This document shows, one piece after another, positions 11,660 through 21,379 of a stretch of 64,000 bases of DNA. This DNA comes from Streptococcus sanguinis SK355. GTDB lineage: Bacteria; Bacillota; Bacilli; Lactobacillales; Streptococcaceae. The notes beneath the pieces were generated by a model that saw only the letters and a program-made list of their open reading frames with translations, made no database searches and was not told the DNA's origin. Each line of letters opens with the position of its first letter. The first letter of the stretch is position 1. Made by a program: the position numbers and the translations under genes. Location: NCBI RefSeq assembly GCF_000212855.1, contig NZ_GL890993.1, positions 875,427-939,426 of the forward strand, read 5' to 3'.

Positions 11660-12834
11660 GATGATTTCTCAACTTTGATATACTTACGCTGATGCTCTGC
11701 AATTTCCGCCAGAGCAAAGCTTTGTTCCTCATAGCCAGAGAAGCTGGCATTGCCTTCCGCATCCAGCTCAGCTTCTTCAAAAAAGATGCGCTCGTAGTCT
11801 GCGATGGAAAGAGCCTGACGCTGGTCTAATTCCTCTAGGCGTGTCTTGGATAGATGCTTTTCATAGCCTTCTACCAAATTGGCACTGAAGATTTCAGAGA
11901 CAGCTCCGCTGCCATAGCCGAAAAGAGCAATCCGATCTCCGGCTTTGAGGTTGTCGGAGTTTTCTAAAAGAGACAGGAGGCCTAGGAAGAGGGAGCCTGT
12001 ATAGATATTTCCAACTTTCTGACTGTAGAGAATAGAGGCTTCAAAATTCTCTCTGAGCTGGTCTTGCTGCTCTTGAGGCAGGCTTTTATCCATGATTTTA
12101 TTGAGGCCTTTAAGGGCCAATTTTGGATAAGGCAGGTGGAAGCAGTAGGCTGCAAAATCTTTGAGAGCCAGCTTGTGGCGTTTTTGGTACTCCGCCCAAG
12201 TTGTCTTTAAGCTATCCAGATATTGCTGGGTTGAATAGAGCCCGTTGACATAAGGCGTTGTCGAGTAATTTGGGCGCCAAAAATCCATGACATCGCGTGT
12301 CTGAGCTACATTATCATCATTAAAAGCGAGGATACGAGGATTGCTGCTAATCAGCATAGAAATAGCTCCCGCTCCCTGCGTTGGTTCACCCGGTGTATGA
12401 ATGCCATACTTGGCAATGTCGCTAGCTAACACCAAAACTTTGCTGTCTGGATGTTTTTCGATATGGAGCTTGGCATAGTCCAGTGCAGCAGTTGCTCCAT
12501 AGCAGGCTTCCTTGATTTCAAAGCTGCGGGCAAAAGGCTGGATGCCCAAAAGGCCGTGGACAAAAACGGCTGCCGCCTTACTCTGGTCAATCCCTGACTC
12601 AGTAGCCACGATGACCATATCAATCTTTTCTTTGTCCTCTGCTGTCAGGATGGGCTCTGCTGCCGCCGCTCCCAAGGTAACAATATCCTCAGTCAGAGGA
12701 GCAATGCTTAGTTCCTTGAGTAAGAGTCCCTTACTAAGCTTTTCTGGGTCAGTCCCTCGGGCTGCCGCTAAATCATTTAATTTTAAGACATAATTACTGG
12801 TCGCAAAACCGATTTTGTCGATTCCGATTGTCAT
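11656..12834 (-). CDS. mvaS: Hydroxymethylglutaryl-CoA synthase
   Basis: 392-residue condensing enzyme that joins acetyl-CoA and acetoacetyl-CoA. The catalytic Glu sits in VATESGIDQS, the acyl-enzyme Cys in EIKEACYGATAALDYA, and the His in CFHLPYPKLALKG. The N-terminus MTIGIDKIGFATSNYVL is typical. It starts the second mevalonate operon, which points towards the first one, so all six pathway genes lie within 6.3 kb but in two transcription units that can be regulated separately. Confidence 0.97.
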   Translation of the reverse strand: MTIGIDKIGFATSNYVLKLNDLAAARGTDPEKLSKGLLLKELSIAPLTEDIVTLGAAAAEPILTAEDKEKIDMVIVATESGIDQSKAAAVFVHGLLGIQPFARSFEIKEACYGATAALDYAKLHIEKHPDSKVLVLASDIAKYGIHTPGEPTQGAGAISMLISSNPRILAFNDDNVAQTRDVMDFWRPNYSTTPYVNGLYSTQQYLDSLKTTWAEYQKRHKLALKDFAAYCFHLPYPKLALKGLNKIMDKSLPQEQQDQLRENFEASILYSQKVGNIYTGSLFLGLLSLLENSDNLKAGDRIALFGYGSGAVSEIFSANLVEGYEKHLSKTRLEELDQRQALSIADYERIFFEEAELDAEGNASFSGYEEQSFALAEIAEHQRKYIKVEKSS

Positions 12835-12956
12835 TATAAGACCTCTTTAAATCCTTTTATTCTAGTATATTCCGAAGACTATTTTACCATACTTAGGAAT
12901 AAAACTCTTACAAAAACATCTAAACACAGCTAAATCAGGCTTAAGATGTATTTTCC

Positions 12957-12987
12957 AAAATAAAAACAGCAGATGGTTCTACTGTTT
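12957..12987 (-). terminator. Terminator of the ThrE-type exporter operon
   Basis: AAACAG(T)AG / CTGCTGTTT stem read on the minus strand, followed by TTTTATTTT. The stem overlaps the last codons of the downstream exporter gene. Confidence 0.65.
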
Positions 12988-13446
12988 ATCAGCTGTGAGT
13001 TTGGTTTGGCGCTTTTTTAAGTAGTGGTAGAGCTTGAGTACGACAGTGCCACTTGCCATGCCAATCGAGATGACCAAGGCCAGAATGACTACCAGAGTGG
13101 CGTGGATCATAGCCTGGCTGTAGTCACCAGTGACAAAAAAGGCAGTCGTCCGATAGGAAATATAGCCTGGGACCAGAGGCGCTAGAATGGCCAAAATAAA
13201 AACAACAGCGGGCGTTTTATAGATGATGCTGAGGATTTGGCTGACGCAGGAACCAATGATAGCAGCCACAAAGGTTGCAATGATGACGTTGGTCGGTCCT
13301 TTGAGCAGGAGATAGAGCAGCCAAATAGCCATGCCCAGCACTCCGCCGGGGATCAGCATACTGCGCTGAACATTTAAAACGATTAAAAAGGTAATGATGG
13401 CCAGTAGGCTGGCAACTGCTTGCAATAAGAAAGTCAAGATTGTCAT
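12979..13446 (-). CDS. ThrE-type threonine/serine exporter, small subunit (DUF3815)
   Basis: 155-residue membrane protein with four or five hydrophobic helices (for example near residues 5-25, 30-50, 58-76, 80-100, 115-140). Size and pattern fit the C-terminal half of ThrE (ThrE_2), which in Firmicutes is often a separate gene. It follows the DUF1212 partner with a 4-bp gap, so the two probably assemble as one amino-acid exporter. The substrate is inferred from the family only. Confidence 0.87.
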   Translation of the reverse strand: MTILTFLLQAVASLLAIITFLIVLNVQRSMLIPGGVLGMAIWLLYLLLKGPTNVIIATFVAAIIGSCVSQILSIIYKTPAVVFILAILAPLVPGYISYRTTAFFVTGDYSQAMIHATLVVILALVISIGMASGTVVLKLYHYLKKRQTKLTADKQ

Positions 13447-13450
13447 AGGC

Positions 13451-14227
13451 TTATTTCATAATAAGGAGGGCGACAGAGGTACCTGCACCGAGAGCAAGAG
13501 TGATGAGGAGCGATTCAAAGAGCTTGCTCATCCCAGAGTTGATATGGTTGGTCATGATGTCACGCACAGAGTTGGTCAGAGCAATGCCGGGCACAAAAGG
13601 CATGACAGAACCCGCAATAATCAAATCATCTGTGGAATTAAAACCAGAATAGCGTGTCCAGATATGAGCCAGCAGTCCGAAGACAAAGGCTCCAGCAAAA
13701 GCTGTCACAAAAGGGATACGGATATATTTGTCAACATACAAAGAGAAGGCAAAGCCAAAGAAGGTAGCAATGGCCGCCCCCAAAGCATCGTAGAAATTTC
13801 CACCAAACATGATGGAGAAGAAGGGAGCACTGAGCGTTGCTGCTGCAATCAGCTGCTTGTTGTTATAGGGCAGCTCCTTAACTTTGAGGCGATTCAGCTC
13901 ATCAAAAGCCTCTTGAAGGCTGATTTCTCCTGTAACCAACTGACGGGAGACCTGATTGACATCGCAGACCTTCTCAATGTTGTAGTTGGTCTTGAGATTG
14001 CGCTTCATCCGTGAAACATTTGTATTTTCAATCGAAAAGAAAATAGCCACTGGCATTGCTAAGGCATTGCAGTCGATTATCCCTTGCGAATGAGCGATAC
14101 GAATCATGGTATCTTCCACCCGATAGGTCTCGGATCCGCTCTGCAGCAGCAGTGTCCCAGCCAGCATGATGACATCTACCGCCAGATTGAAATCTTTGGC
14201 TTCTTCCCTGATACCTTTCTCTGTCAT
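13451..14227 (-). CDS. ThrE-type threonine/serine exporter, large subunit (DUF1212)
   Basis: 258 residues. The soluble N-terminal ~115 residues include GTLLLQSGSETYRVEDTM, the hallmark of the DUF1212/ThrE N-domain, and five hydrophobic helices follow. It is co-transcribed with the small subunit. A TATAAT is visible shortly upstream. It probably exports threonine or serine by proton antiport, by analogy with Corynebacterium ThrE. Confidence 0.88.
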   Translation of the reverse strand: MTEKGIREEAKDFNLAVDVIMLAGTLLLQSGSETYRVEDTMIRIAHSQGIIDCNALAMPVAIFFSIENTNVSRMKRNLKTNYNIEKVCDVNQVSRQLVTGEISLQEAFDELNRLKVKELPYNNKQLIAAATLSAPFFSIMFGGNFYDALGAAIATFFGFAFSLYVDKYIRIPFVTAFAGAFVFGLLAHIWTRYSGFNSTDDLIIAGSVMPFVPGIALTNSVRDIMTNHINSGMSKLFESLLITLALGAGTSVALLIMK

Positions 14228-14324
14228 TTCCCCAGTCCTTTTCCTAGTATAGCAATAGAACCATTATACCATAAAGCCTCTGAAAAATATCATCAAGTTG
14301 GCAGTCACATGAAGTCTGAAATAC

Positions 14325-14357
14325 AAAAAAGAAGATTGGGGATTTCCAATCTTCTTT
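14325..14357 (-). terminator. Terminator of pflB
   Basis: 12-bp perfect stem (14328-14339 with 14346-14357); on the minus strand it is followed by a T run. It ends 30 bp past the pflB stop. Confidence 0.88.
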
Positions 14358-14386
14358 CAAATGGTTTGTAAGTCCTTGGTCGTTTA

Positions 14387-16702
14387 TTAGCTCAAAGCAT
14401 CGTCCATAGAGAGTACTTCGTGGAAGACACGTTGAGTCAATTCAGTCTTTTGTTCTGGAGTCAAGTACTTAGTGTTTACACAGTAACCTGAGATACGAAC
14501 GATAACGTCTTCGCCAGACATAATCTTGTCGTAAACATCCTTCAAGTCCATAACGTTCAAGTTAACGTGTTGACCACCGTTTTCGAAGTAGCCATCCAGG
14601 ATAGTAACCAAGTTGTCTACTTGTTCGTCGTGAGTCTTACCAAGCGCACGAGGTGAAACTTGAGTTGTCAATGAGATACCGTCAGCTGCGTAACTGAAGT
14701 CCAGACTAGCAAGTGAGTTCAAGTTTTGCAACCAGCCACCTTTTGCCTTGTTAGATGGGTTAGCACCTGGTGAGAAGAATTCCAATTTAGACAAGTTCAC
14801 GCTGCCATCTTCGTTGAGGTACACTCCTTTATGGACTGGTGAGTTACCAGTTTGTTTAGAGTAAGCAACGTTAGATGTGATAGTCAGAAGAGACACAGTA
14901 GCTTCTGCATTCTTATAGAGTTTGTGGCTACGCAGACGAGTTGTGTAAGCTTCAACCAACCATTCAGCCAGTTCGTTTGAGCGAGGATCATCTTCACCCC
15001 AACGTGGGTATTCTCCGATTGTTTCATAGTCGTAGATATAGCCATTTTCGTCGCGGATTGGCTTAACAGTTGCGTACTTGATAGCAGACAAGGTATCAAC
15101 AGTGTTGGCAAATCCACAGATACCGAATCCCATGTTAGCACGTTGGTAAGTTGGCAAGAAGGCCATTTGAACAGCTTCGTAGTTGTACTTGTCAGTCATG
15201 TAGTGGATGATGTTCAAGGCATCTACGTAAGTGTCAGTCAACCAGTCCAGAGATTTTTCAAAGTTCGCTTTAACTGATTCGAATTCAAGAACTTCGTCAC
15301 GGATAGGCTCGATGTCAAATACCTTGTAGTCTTTATGAACATCGTCGTAACCACCGTTGAGACCTGTCAGAAGGGCTTTCAGCACGTTTACACGAGCACC
15401 AAAGTATTGGATGTTGTGGCGTTGTTCTTCATTTTCAGGGTCAAGCGGAGACACACAGCAAGAGATACAGCTCATTTCACCGTAGCCGTCTTTAGCCATA
15501 GTTGTTACACCTTCGTATTGGATAGAAGAGTGCTTGTGGCTCATGTGCATACAGTAGCGACGGAATGAGTATGGAAGTTTGTCAGTCCAGAGAACGGTCA
15601 AGTTTGGCTCTGGAGAGTTACCAATGTTGTCAAGTGTGTTAAGGAAACGGTAGTCCATCTTTGTAACACGGTGACGACCGTCGTTACCCATACCTGCCAT
15701 AGAAGTAGTGATGAAGGTTGGGTCACCAGAGTAAAGTTGGTCGTAAGCTTTCGTACGAGCAAACTTCACTGTACGAAGTTTCATAACGAAATCATCAACA
15801 AATTCTTGGATTTCTGATTCAGTGTAAGTACCGCGAGCCAAGTCACGTTCAGCATAGATGTCAAGAACGATAGGCACACGTCCAAGGGAAGTAGCAGCAC
15901 CGTTGATGACACGGCAGACAGCCATGAAGGCGATGTTAGTCCATTGGATAGCTTCTTTAACGTCAAAGGCAGGACGGCGAACATCTACTCCGTAAAGGTC
16001 ACCAAGTTTTACAACTTCACCAAGTGCTTGGTATTGCAGGTTGATTTCTTCGCGCAGACGGATTGTTTCTTCGTCAATATCAGTCAAACCGTTCCAGTCG
16101 CGAACTTTTTCAGCCATGAGGTAGTCAGCTCCATAAAGAGCAAGACGTGCGTAAACCCCGATAATACGTCCGCGTGAGTAAGCATCTGGAAGACCAGTTA
16201 CAGTGTGGGCGTGACGAGCACGGCGGATGTTAGAAGTGTAGGCACGGAAGATACCGTCATTTACTGTAGTAACATACTTAGTAAAGATTTCATGAACAGC
16301 AGGATCTGGTTCGTATCCATTTTCTTTCAAAGTAGTTTCAGCCATGCGGATACCGCCTTTTGGCATGAAGTTCAATTTGAAGAGTTCGTCATTTTGGATA
16401 CCGTAAATCAGTTCGTTGTCCTTGTCAATGTAACCAGCATCGATATCAGCGATAGATGCCGGACGAGTGTCCATTGGGAAACGAGTTTCTTCGTAGTGAG
16501 CTTTCGTTTCTTCTACGATTTTCTTGATGTGGAGTGAGCGCTCAGTAGGACCTGCCAAGAAGCTTTCATCTCCATCATAAGGTGTGTAGTTAGCTTGAAC
16601 GAAGCGAGAAACACTTGCTTTCTCTTTCCAGTCTTCACCTTTGAAGCCTTCCCAAGCTTTGTCAAAAATATCTTGAGCTTCAACAACTGTTTTTACAACC
16701 AT
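14387..16702 (-). CDS. pflB: Formate acetyltransferase (pyruvate formate-lyase)
   Basis: 771-residue glycyl-radical enzyme that cleaves pyruvate with CoA to acetyl-CoA and formate in anaerobic mixed-acid fermentation. The two adjacent active-site cysteines are in [11 protein letters not shown] and the radical glycine is in [10 protein letters not shown] close to the C-terminus, where it is needed. The activating enzyme gene is not in this window. Codon use is strongly biased towards the set used by highly expressed genes. The promoter carries a candidate CcpA site. Confidence 0.97.
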   Translation of the reverse strand: MVVKTVVEAQDIFDKAWEGFKGEDWKEKASVSRFVQANYTPYDGDESFLAGPTERSLHIKKIVEETKAHYEETRFPMDTRPASIADIDAGYIDKDNELIYGIQNDELFKLNFMPKGGIRMAETTLKENGYEPDPAVHEIFTKYVTTVNDGIFRAYTSNIRRARHAHTVTGLPDAYSRGRIIGVYARLALYGADYLMAEKVRDWNGLTDIDEETIRLREEINLQYQALGEVVKLGDLYGVDVRRPAFDVKEAIQWTNIAFMAVCRVINGAATSLGRVPIVLDIYAERDLARGTYTESEIQEFVDDFVMKLRTVKFARTKAYDQLYSGDPTFITTSMAGMGNDGRHRVTKMDYRFLNTLDNIGNSPEPNLTVLWTDKLPYSFRRYCMHMSHKHSSIQYEGVTTMAKDGYGEMSCISCCVSPLDPENEEQRHNIQYFGARVNVLKALLTGLNGGYDDVHKDYKVFDIEPIRDEVLEFESVKANFEKSLDWLTDTYVDALNIIHYMTDKYNYEAVQMAFLPTYQRANMGFGICGFANTVDTLSAIKYATVKPIRDENGYIYDYETIGEYPRWGEDDPRSNELAEWLVEAYTTRLRSHKLYKNAEATVSLLTITSNVAYSKQTGNSPVHKGVYLNEDGSVNLSKLEFFSPGANPSNKAKGGWLQNLNSLASLDFSYAADGISLTTQVSPRALGKTHDEQVDNLVTILDGYFENGGQHVNLNVMDLKDVYDKIMSGEDVIVRISGYCVNTKYLTPEQKTELTQRVFHEVLSMDDALS

Positions 16703-16752
16703 TTGATTTTCCTCTTTATTCTAGCAACATAAACTGTTACATTTATAAGTAA

Positions 16753-16781
16753 AGTATATCATACGGTAATCGGTTTCACAA
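16753..16781 (-). promoter_or_regulatory. pflB promoter with cre (CcpA) site in the spacer
   Basis: Minus strand: TTGTGA (16781-16776), 17-bp spacer, TATACT (16758-16753). The sequence TGAAACCGATTACC (16778-16765) matches the cre consensus TGWNANCGNTNWCA at most positions and covers the -35 edge and the spacer, which predicts repression by CcpA. Confidence 0.6.
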
Positions 16782-17071
16782 ACCATTTTCGGCAGAAAGA
16801 AAGACTTTCTTTTATAATACAGAAAGTAAAAAGTCTCGGATGTGTACTATAGATTTGAAAAACATAACTCTTTTCAAATATTTTGGAAAAATGGGTAAAA
16901 AAGTTATAATAAAAGTAATTAAAATGTCATATAAAAATTACTGGCGAAGAATCTTACGTTTAAAATACTTTTTACAAGAATGAAAAACTGTTTCAGATTT
17001 ATTTGAGCAAAAAGGGCCGACTTTGTGAAAGCCTGTAAGCTGAGATTGATGGCAGGAGAAAGGAGGAGGGC
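16782..17071. other. Intergenic region between pflB and dinB
   Basis: About 290 bp, very AT-rich upstream of dinB. I see no gene. It ends with a strong AAGGAGGAG ribosome site for dinB. Several TATAAT-like words occur (for example near 16815 and 16905) but none has a convincing -35 at 16-18 bp. Confidence 0.5.
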
Positions 17072-18136
17072 ATGCTGATTTTTCCACTGATTAACGATAC
17101 ATCTCGGAAGATTATCCACATTGATATGGACGCTTTTTTTGCTTCGGTGGAAGAGCGGGATAATCCTAAGCTAAAGGGACATCCGGTCATTATCGGCAGC
17201 GATCCCCGTTTGACTGGTGGTCGTGGTGTTGTCTCCACCTGCAATTATGAGGCCAGAAAGTTCGGAGTTCATTCGGCTATGAGCTCCAAGGAAGCCTATG
17301 AGCGTTGCCCTCAGGGGATTTTTATATCGGGGAATTACGAAAAATATCAGGCAGTCGGCTTGCAGATCCGAGAAATTTTCAAACGCTATACGGACTTGAT
17401 TGAGCCAATGAGTATCGACGAGGCTTATCTGGATGTAACGGAAAACAAGCTTGGGATTAAATCCGCAGTCAAAATAGCCAAGCTGATTCAGCACGATATC
17501 TGGAATGAGCTGCAACTGACGGCTTCGGCAGGCGTTTCTTATAATAAGTTTCTGGCCAAGATTGCCAGCGACTATGAGAAGCCTCATGGCCTGACTGTTA
17601 TTCTACCTGAGGAAGCTGAGGCCTTTCTGGCGCCTATGGATATCGCTAAGTTTCATGGGGTCGGCAAGAAAAGCGTTGAAAAACTGCATGAAATGGGAGT
17701 TTATACTGGCGCAGATCTACTCAAGATACCGGAAATGACTTTAATTGATAAGTTTGGTCGCTTTGGTTTTGATCTTTATCGTAAAGCGCGTGGCATCAGT
17801 AATAGTCCAGTCAAGTCCAATCGCATCCGTAAGTCTATTGGGAAGGAGCGGACCTATGCCAAACTGCTCTATAGTGAGGAGGATATCAAGAAAGAGCTGA
17901 CCCTGCTGGCACAGAAGGTAGAAAATAGCCTGACTAAGCATGATAAGAAAGGACGAACCATCGTTCTGAAAATCCGCTATGCCGATTTCTCCACCTTGAC
18001 TAAAAGGAAAAGTTTGAATCTAGCCACTCAAGACAAGGAGCAAATCGAGCGAACGGCTCATGAGATTTACGATAGCTTGGAAGAGCAACCACGAGGTATC
18101 CGTCTGCTAGGACTGACAATGACGGGGTTTGAATAA
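17072..18136 (+). CDS. dinB: DNA polymerase IV (Y family)
   Basis: 354-residue lesion-bypass polymerase. Catalytic acidic residues lie in [12 protein letters not shown] (motif I) and in the [10 protein letters not shown] segment. The helix-hairpin-helix region ([17 protein letters not shown]) and a C-terminal little-finger domain follow. The N-terminal MLIFPLIND extension and start agree with streptococcal DinB, and the ribosome site AAGGAGGAG is strong. There is no visible LexA-type box; streptococci generally lack LexA. Confidence 0.96.
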   Translation: MLIFPLINDTSRKIIHIDMDAFFASVEERDNPKLKGHPVIIGSDPRLTGGRGVVSTCNYEARKFGVHSAMSSKEAYERCPQGIFISGNYEKYQAVGLQIREIFKRYTDLIEPMSIDEAYLDVTENKLGIKSAVKIAKLIQHDIWNELQLTASAGVSYNKFLAKIASDYEKPHGLTVILPEEAEAFLAPMDIAKFHGVGKKSVEKLHEMGVYTGADLLKIPEMTLIDKFGRFGFDLYRKARGISNSPVKSNRIRKSIGKERTYAKLLYSEEDIKKELTLLAQKVENSLTKHDKKGRTIVLKIRYADFSTLTKRKSLNLATQDKEQIERTAHEIYDSLEEQPRGIRLLGLTMTGFE

Positions 18137-18140
18137 AGAT

Positions 18141-18169
18141 AAAAGCTTGGTTCGTTACCGGGCTTTTTT
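18141..18169 (+). terminator. Terminator after dinB
   Basis: AAAAGC..GGT / ACC..GCTTTT interrupted stem followed by T run. Confidence 0.7.
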
Positions 18170-18265
18170 AGATATAGCTTTTAGTATGAGAGAGTTGCTT
18201 GTGACTAGCTTCTAAGTTGTCTGATGATTTTCATTGACTAAAAATAATCTTTTTTGAAAAAATAC

Positions 18266-18331
18266 TGGACAAAGTTTTCTGTGTCTGTTATACTGAGTCT
18301 ATAAAACAAAAACCGCCTGGTCGGTTTTTAA
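18266..18331 (+). promoter_or_regulatory. Promoter and TetR-like operator of the 18348 gene
   Basis: TGGACA (18266-18271), 17 bp, TATACT (18289-18294). Just downstream of the expected start of transcription lies AAAACCG-N6-CGGTTTT (18309-18328). The surrounding block (ATAAAACAAA..CCG..TGGTCGG..TTTTAAAAA) recurs at 18854-18885 in front of the CPBP genes. The shape resembles operators of TetR-family repressors; the likely binder is the TetR gene at 21439. Confidence 0.6.
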
Positions 18332-18347
18332 AAAGAAAGGAGCAGAA

Positions 18348-18674
18348 ATGAAGAAATCTGTAGTAGAAAAAACAAGCGAGCACATCCTTAAGTTGAATCA
18401 GGAGATGGATCGGCAGCGGGAAGCTCAGAAAGAGTTTTTGCAGCAGCAGGCAGAAAAACGTAAGGTACAGCTGGAAAAGATGACACAGGGTGAGAATGGC
18501 ATACGCTATTCTAAGTGGGGAGTCAAAGCTGGATATGCTGTCCTTGCTGGTGGCTTGCTGACTACTGTCTTTAGCCCATGGCGAGGACTGGGTATTATGG
18601 CAGTAGGCGGTCTGAGCCTTGCTTCCAATCTCTGGCATATCCGGCGATTGCAAAATCAAGAAAGGAGCAAGTAG
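18348..18674 (+). CDS. Small membrane protein of unknown function
   Basis: 108 residues that I do not recognise. Residues 1-50 are highly charged and rich in Gln, Glu and Lys with a heptad pattern, so a coiled coil is likely. Residues 60-80 and 82-98 are two hydrophobic stretches separated by SPWRG, giving a probable membrane hairpin. AAAGGAG lies 7 bp before the ATG. Its promoter carries the same operator-like block as the downstream CPBP genes, which suggests shared control and perhaps a shared role at the membrane. Confidence 0.75.
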   Translation: MKKSVVEKTSEHILKLNQEMDRQREAQKEFLQQQAEKRKVQLEKMTQGENGIRYSKWGVKAGYAVLAGGLLTTVFSPWRGLGIMAVGGLSLASNLWHIRRLQNQERSK

Positions 18675-18849
18675 CAGAGAAATAGCCTGTCTTAAGCATC
18701 AGAGTCAGGACAACTTAGAAACTAAAAGCAGCAGTCAGTAGCTAAACGGTGCTGACATAGCTTTTAGCATTATTTAGTCTATATTTGCTTTTTATTTTAG
18801 GCAAGGAGTAAAAGACTATGTTTTCTATTTGGCGCAGGTCTTTATTTTT

Positions 18850-18885
18850 TATAATAAAACAAACCGAATGGTCGGATTTTAAAAA
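18850..18885 (+). promoter_or_regulatory. Second copy of the TetR-like operator, upstream of the CPBP genes
   Basis: TATAAT at 18850-18855 is followed by ACAAACCGAATGGTCGG (18859-18875), with CCGA / TCGG arms. The copy shares the flanks ATAAAACAAA and TTTTAAAAA with the site at 18309. Its place directly after a -10 element fits a repressor site. Confidence 0.5.
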
Positions 18886-18971
18886 TCTGCGTTTCAAAAC
18901 AGGCAATCATCTGAAAGACTGAGAGTAAAGGATGCCTTTTCACTATTCTACATTTGATAAGGAGTTATCGT

Positions 18972-19766
18972 ATGAACACACAAACACATGTAGGGCCAGA
19001 ACCCAAGCATATTTGGCCTTTCTTAGCTTGGACCTTTGGTATTAGCTGGGGATCCTGGCTGATTCTGTATATTTTAGCCGCCCTGAAGCTGACCAGCGGG
19101 GCTGAGCCTTTGGGCTATGCTCTCATTATCATCGGTGGCTTCGGACCGGCCTTGGGAACTTTTCTCAGCCTCAAAATTTCTCATCCTAAGAAGATGCTGG
19201 ACTTTATCTTTTCTCATGCTAAGGGCTGGTGGATTTATATGCTGGCCTTCTGTCTGGTTCGGGTTTTGACCCTTTTTATCGCCAATCCTGTATTACCGCC
19301 GCTCAATGCCATGCTCATGTTTCCTCTGGGCTGGACCTTTATCACCTTTGTTGGAGGCGGGAACGAAGAGTTGGGCTGGCGGGGAGTGCTGCAGCCGGCT
19401 CTGGAGAAAAAATTCTCTTTCCCTCTGGCAACTGTCATCACGGCTCTGGTCTGGGTGGCCTGGCATCTGCCCCTCTGGCTGATTCCGGGAACGAGTCAAA
19501 GTCAGGTTTCTTTGCCCTTCTATATTTTCTTTTGTATCCTGCTCAGTTTCTGTCTGGCGGTTCTCTACAAGCAGACGGCCTCTGTCTTTGCCTGCATGGT
19601 CTTTCACGGCTGCATTAACTTTGCTCAGGCGACGATTGTCGGCAGTGCTACAAATGGCGGAAGGTATCTCAGCTTCCAGGCTGCTAATCTGGTCATGACC
19701 GCCTTGCTGGTCGGCTGGTGGTATTGGAAGGGCAACCGGAAAGGAGTTCAGAAAGATGCAGGCTAA
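18972..19766 (+). CDS. CPBP family intramembrane glutamic endopeptidase, copy 1
   Basis: 264 residues with about eight hydrophobic helices. The Abi/CPBP signature is complete: NEELGWRG (EExxxR motif), WHLPLW with its motif-2 His, and FHGCIN (HxxxN). I chose ATG 18972, after AAGGAG, over an in-frame ATG at 18954; the second copy begins in the same way. Members of this family process prenylated proteins in eukaryotes, and in streptococci they often act in bacteriocin self-immunity. The substrate here is unknown. Confidence 0.9.
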   Translation: MNTQTHVGPEPKHIWPFLAWTFGISWGSWLILYILAALKLTSGAEPLGYALIIIGGFGPALGTFLSLKISHPKKMLDFIFSHAKGWWIYMLAFCLVRVLTLFIANPVLPPLNAMLMFPLGWTFITFVGGGNEELGWRGVLQPALEKKFSFPLATVITALVWVAWHLPLWLIPGTSQSQVSLPFYIFFCILLSFCLAVLYKQTASVFACMVFHGCINFAQATIVGSATNGGRYLSFQAANLVMTALLVGWWYWKGNRKGVQKDAG

Positions 19767-19811
19767 AAATCTTGGTAATCGCTCTTCTGTCAAAGAAAAA
19801 GGAGTAATCAT

Positions 19812-20618
19812 ATGAAAACACAAATGAAAACACAAACACATGTAGAGCCAGAGACAAGGCATATCCTGCCCTTTCTGGCCTGGACTTTTGGCATCAGCTG
19901 GTCTGCCTGGCTGATTCTGTATATTTTAGCCGCCCTGAAGCTGACCAGCGCGGCTGAGCCTTTGGGCTTTGCTCTCTCTTTCATCGGTGGCTTCGGACCG
20001 ACCTTGGGAACTTTTATCAGCCTCAAAATTTCTCATCCTAAGAAGATGCTGGACTTTATCTTTTCTCATGCTAAGGGCTGGTGGATTTATATGCTGGCCT
20101 TCTGTCTGGTTCGGATTTTGACTCTCTTTATTGCCAATCCTGTATTACCGCCGCTCAATGCCATGCTCATGTTTCCTCTTGGTTGGACCTTTGTCACCTT
20201 TGTTGGAGGCGGGAACGAAGAGTTGGGCTGGCGGGGAGTGCTGCAGCCGGCTCTGGAGAAAAAATTCTCTTTCCCTCTGGCAACTGTCATCACGGCTCTG
20301 GTCTGGGTGGCCTGGCATCTGCCCCTCTGGCTGATTCCGGGAACGAGTCAAAGTCAGGTTTCTTTGACCTTCTATCTCTCCTTTGGTATCTTGCTCTGTT
20401 TCTGTATGGCGGCTCTCTACAAGCAGACGGCCTCTGTCTTTGCCTGCATGGTCTTTCACGGCTGCATTAACTTTGCTCAGACGACGATTGTCGGCAGTGC
20501 TACAAATGGCGGAAGGTATCTCAGCTTCCAGGCTGCTAATCTGGTCATGACCGCCCTGCTGGTCGGCTGGTGGTATTGGAAGGGCAATCGGAAAGGGGCT
20601 GAGAAAGATGCAAGCTAG
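19812..20618 (+). CDS. CPBP family intramembrane glutamic endopeptidase, copy 2 (near-identical duplicate)
   Basis: 268 residues, nearly the same as the preceding gene. The middle section, from the third helix to past the EExxxR motif, is almost unchanged at nucleotide level, while the N-terminal tail and the helix after WLIPGTSQSQVSL differ. NEELGWRG, WHLPLW and FHGCIN are all intact. The uneven similarity suggests recent duplication or gene conversion. The stop overlaps the next gene by 11 bp. Confidence 0.9.
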   Translation: MKTQMKTQTHVEPETRHILPFLAWTFGISWSAWLILYILAALKLTSAAEPLGFALSFIGGFGPTLGTFISLKISHPKKMLDFIFSHAKGWWIYMLAFCLVRILTLFIANPVLPPLNAMLMFPLGWTFVTFVGGGNEELGWRGVLQPALEKKFSFPLATVITALVWVAWHLPLWLIPGTSQSQVSLTFYLSFGILLCFCMAALYKQTASVFACMVFHGCINFAQTTIVGSATNGGRYLSFQAANLVMTALLVGWWYWKGNRKGAEKDAS

Positions 20619-21363
20619 AAGCTATAAAGATTCCTCATCTGTCAAGCAAATTCTAATGTTTCTGCTTAGGACTTTTGGTATCACTTGGTCTGCGTGGATT
20701 CTCTCAGCTGTGCTGAAAGAACGAGTGCCGCTGCTTTATCCGCTTCTCATGATAGTGGGAACATTTGGTCCTGCTATAAGTGCCAAGCTTGTCTTAGGTA
20801 AGTCTTTGAAAGAAATGCTGGCTTTTATCAAGTTTACTAGGAAAAGAAGCTGGCCTTATCTATTGATTTTTGTGGGGCTATACACGATTTCCATTGCCTT
20901 TGTGACCAGGCCGCTGCCAGGTTTGAATCTTTTGAATGTCTTGGTTCTGGCTCTGGTAACGACTCTTCTGACAGGCGGCAATGAAGAGATTGGCTGGCAG
21001 GGCTTCCTGCAGCCAAGTATGGAGAAGATCCTGCCCTTCCCTTTGGCAACTGTAGCAACTGGGTTAATCTGGGCTGTCTGGCATCTGCCCCTCTTCTTTA
21101 TGCCCGGCAGCAGTCAGGCGGGGACCTCCTTTCTGGTCTTTACAGCCGCTTGCCTGCTCAGCCGTTTCTGGCTGGCAGCTCTTTACAAGGTCAGTCAGTC
21201 TGTCCTCTATTGTGTCCTCTTTCATGGGCTCATTAATACTATTGGCGAAGCCATCTTTGTAGGCAAGGGAACGGAAAATCCCGTCTTTTTCCTAGGCTAT
21301 ATCTTGATGGCGGCTTACAGTATCTATCTTTGGTATCAAAGGGATCAGCAAGACAAGGCTTAA
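20608..21363 (+). CDS. CPBP family intramembrane protein, divergent copy 3
   Basis: 251 residues of the same family as the two preceding genes but clearly older in divergence. The motif-1 Arg is replaced: NEEIGWQG instead of NEELGWRG. Both glutamates, the motif-2 His (WHLPLFF) and FHGLIN remain. It may be active with changed specificity or act as a non-catalytic partner. It begins inside the end of copy 2, so the three genes form one operon. Confidence 0.88.
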   Translation: MQARSYKDSSSVKQILMFLLRTFGITWSAWILSAVLKERVPLLYPLLMIVGTFGPAISAKLVLGKSLKEMLAFIKFTRKRSWPYLLIFVGLYTISIAFVTRPLPGLNLLNVLVLALVTTLLTGGNEEIGWQGFLQPSMEKILPFPLATVATGLIWAVWHLPLFFMPGSSQAGTSFLVFTAACLLSRFWLAALYKVSQSVLYCVLFHGLINTIGEAIFVGKGTENPVFFLGYILMAAYSIYLWYQRDQQDKA

Positions 21364-21379
21364 AGATATTTTTATGATT

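Noticed and set aside
13394..14014. A 206-codon frame on the plus strand, antisense to both ThrE-type genes
   Set aside because: It lies opposite two well-supported membrane-protein genes, its product is Ser/Lys/Glu-rich and without any domain, and it has no promoter or ribosome site. A mirror effect of codon bias.
18818..18922. A 34-codon frame (MFSIWRRSLFF...) with a good AAGGAG site, overlapping the second TetR-like operator
   Set aside because: It contains the promoter and operator block itself, has no recognisable product and may be a chance frame. Not listed as a gene, but a leader peptide cannot be excluded.
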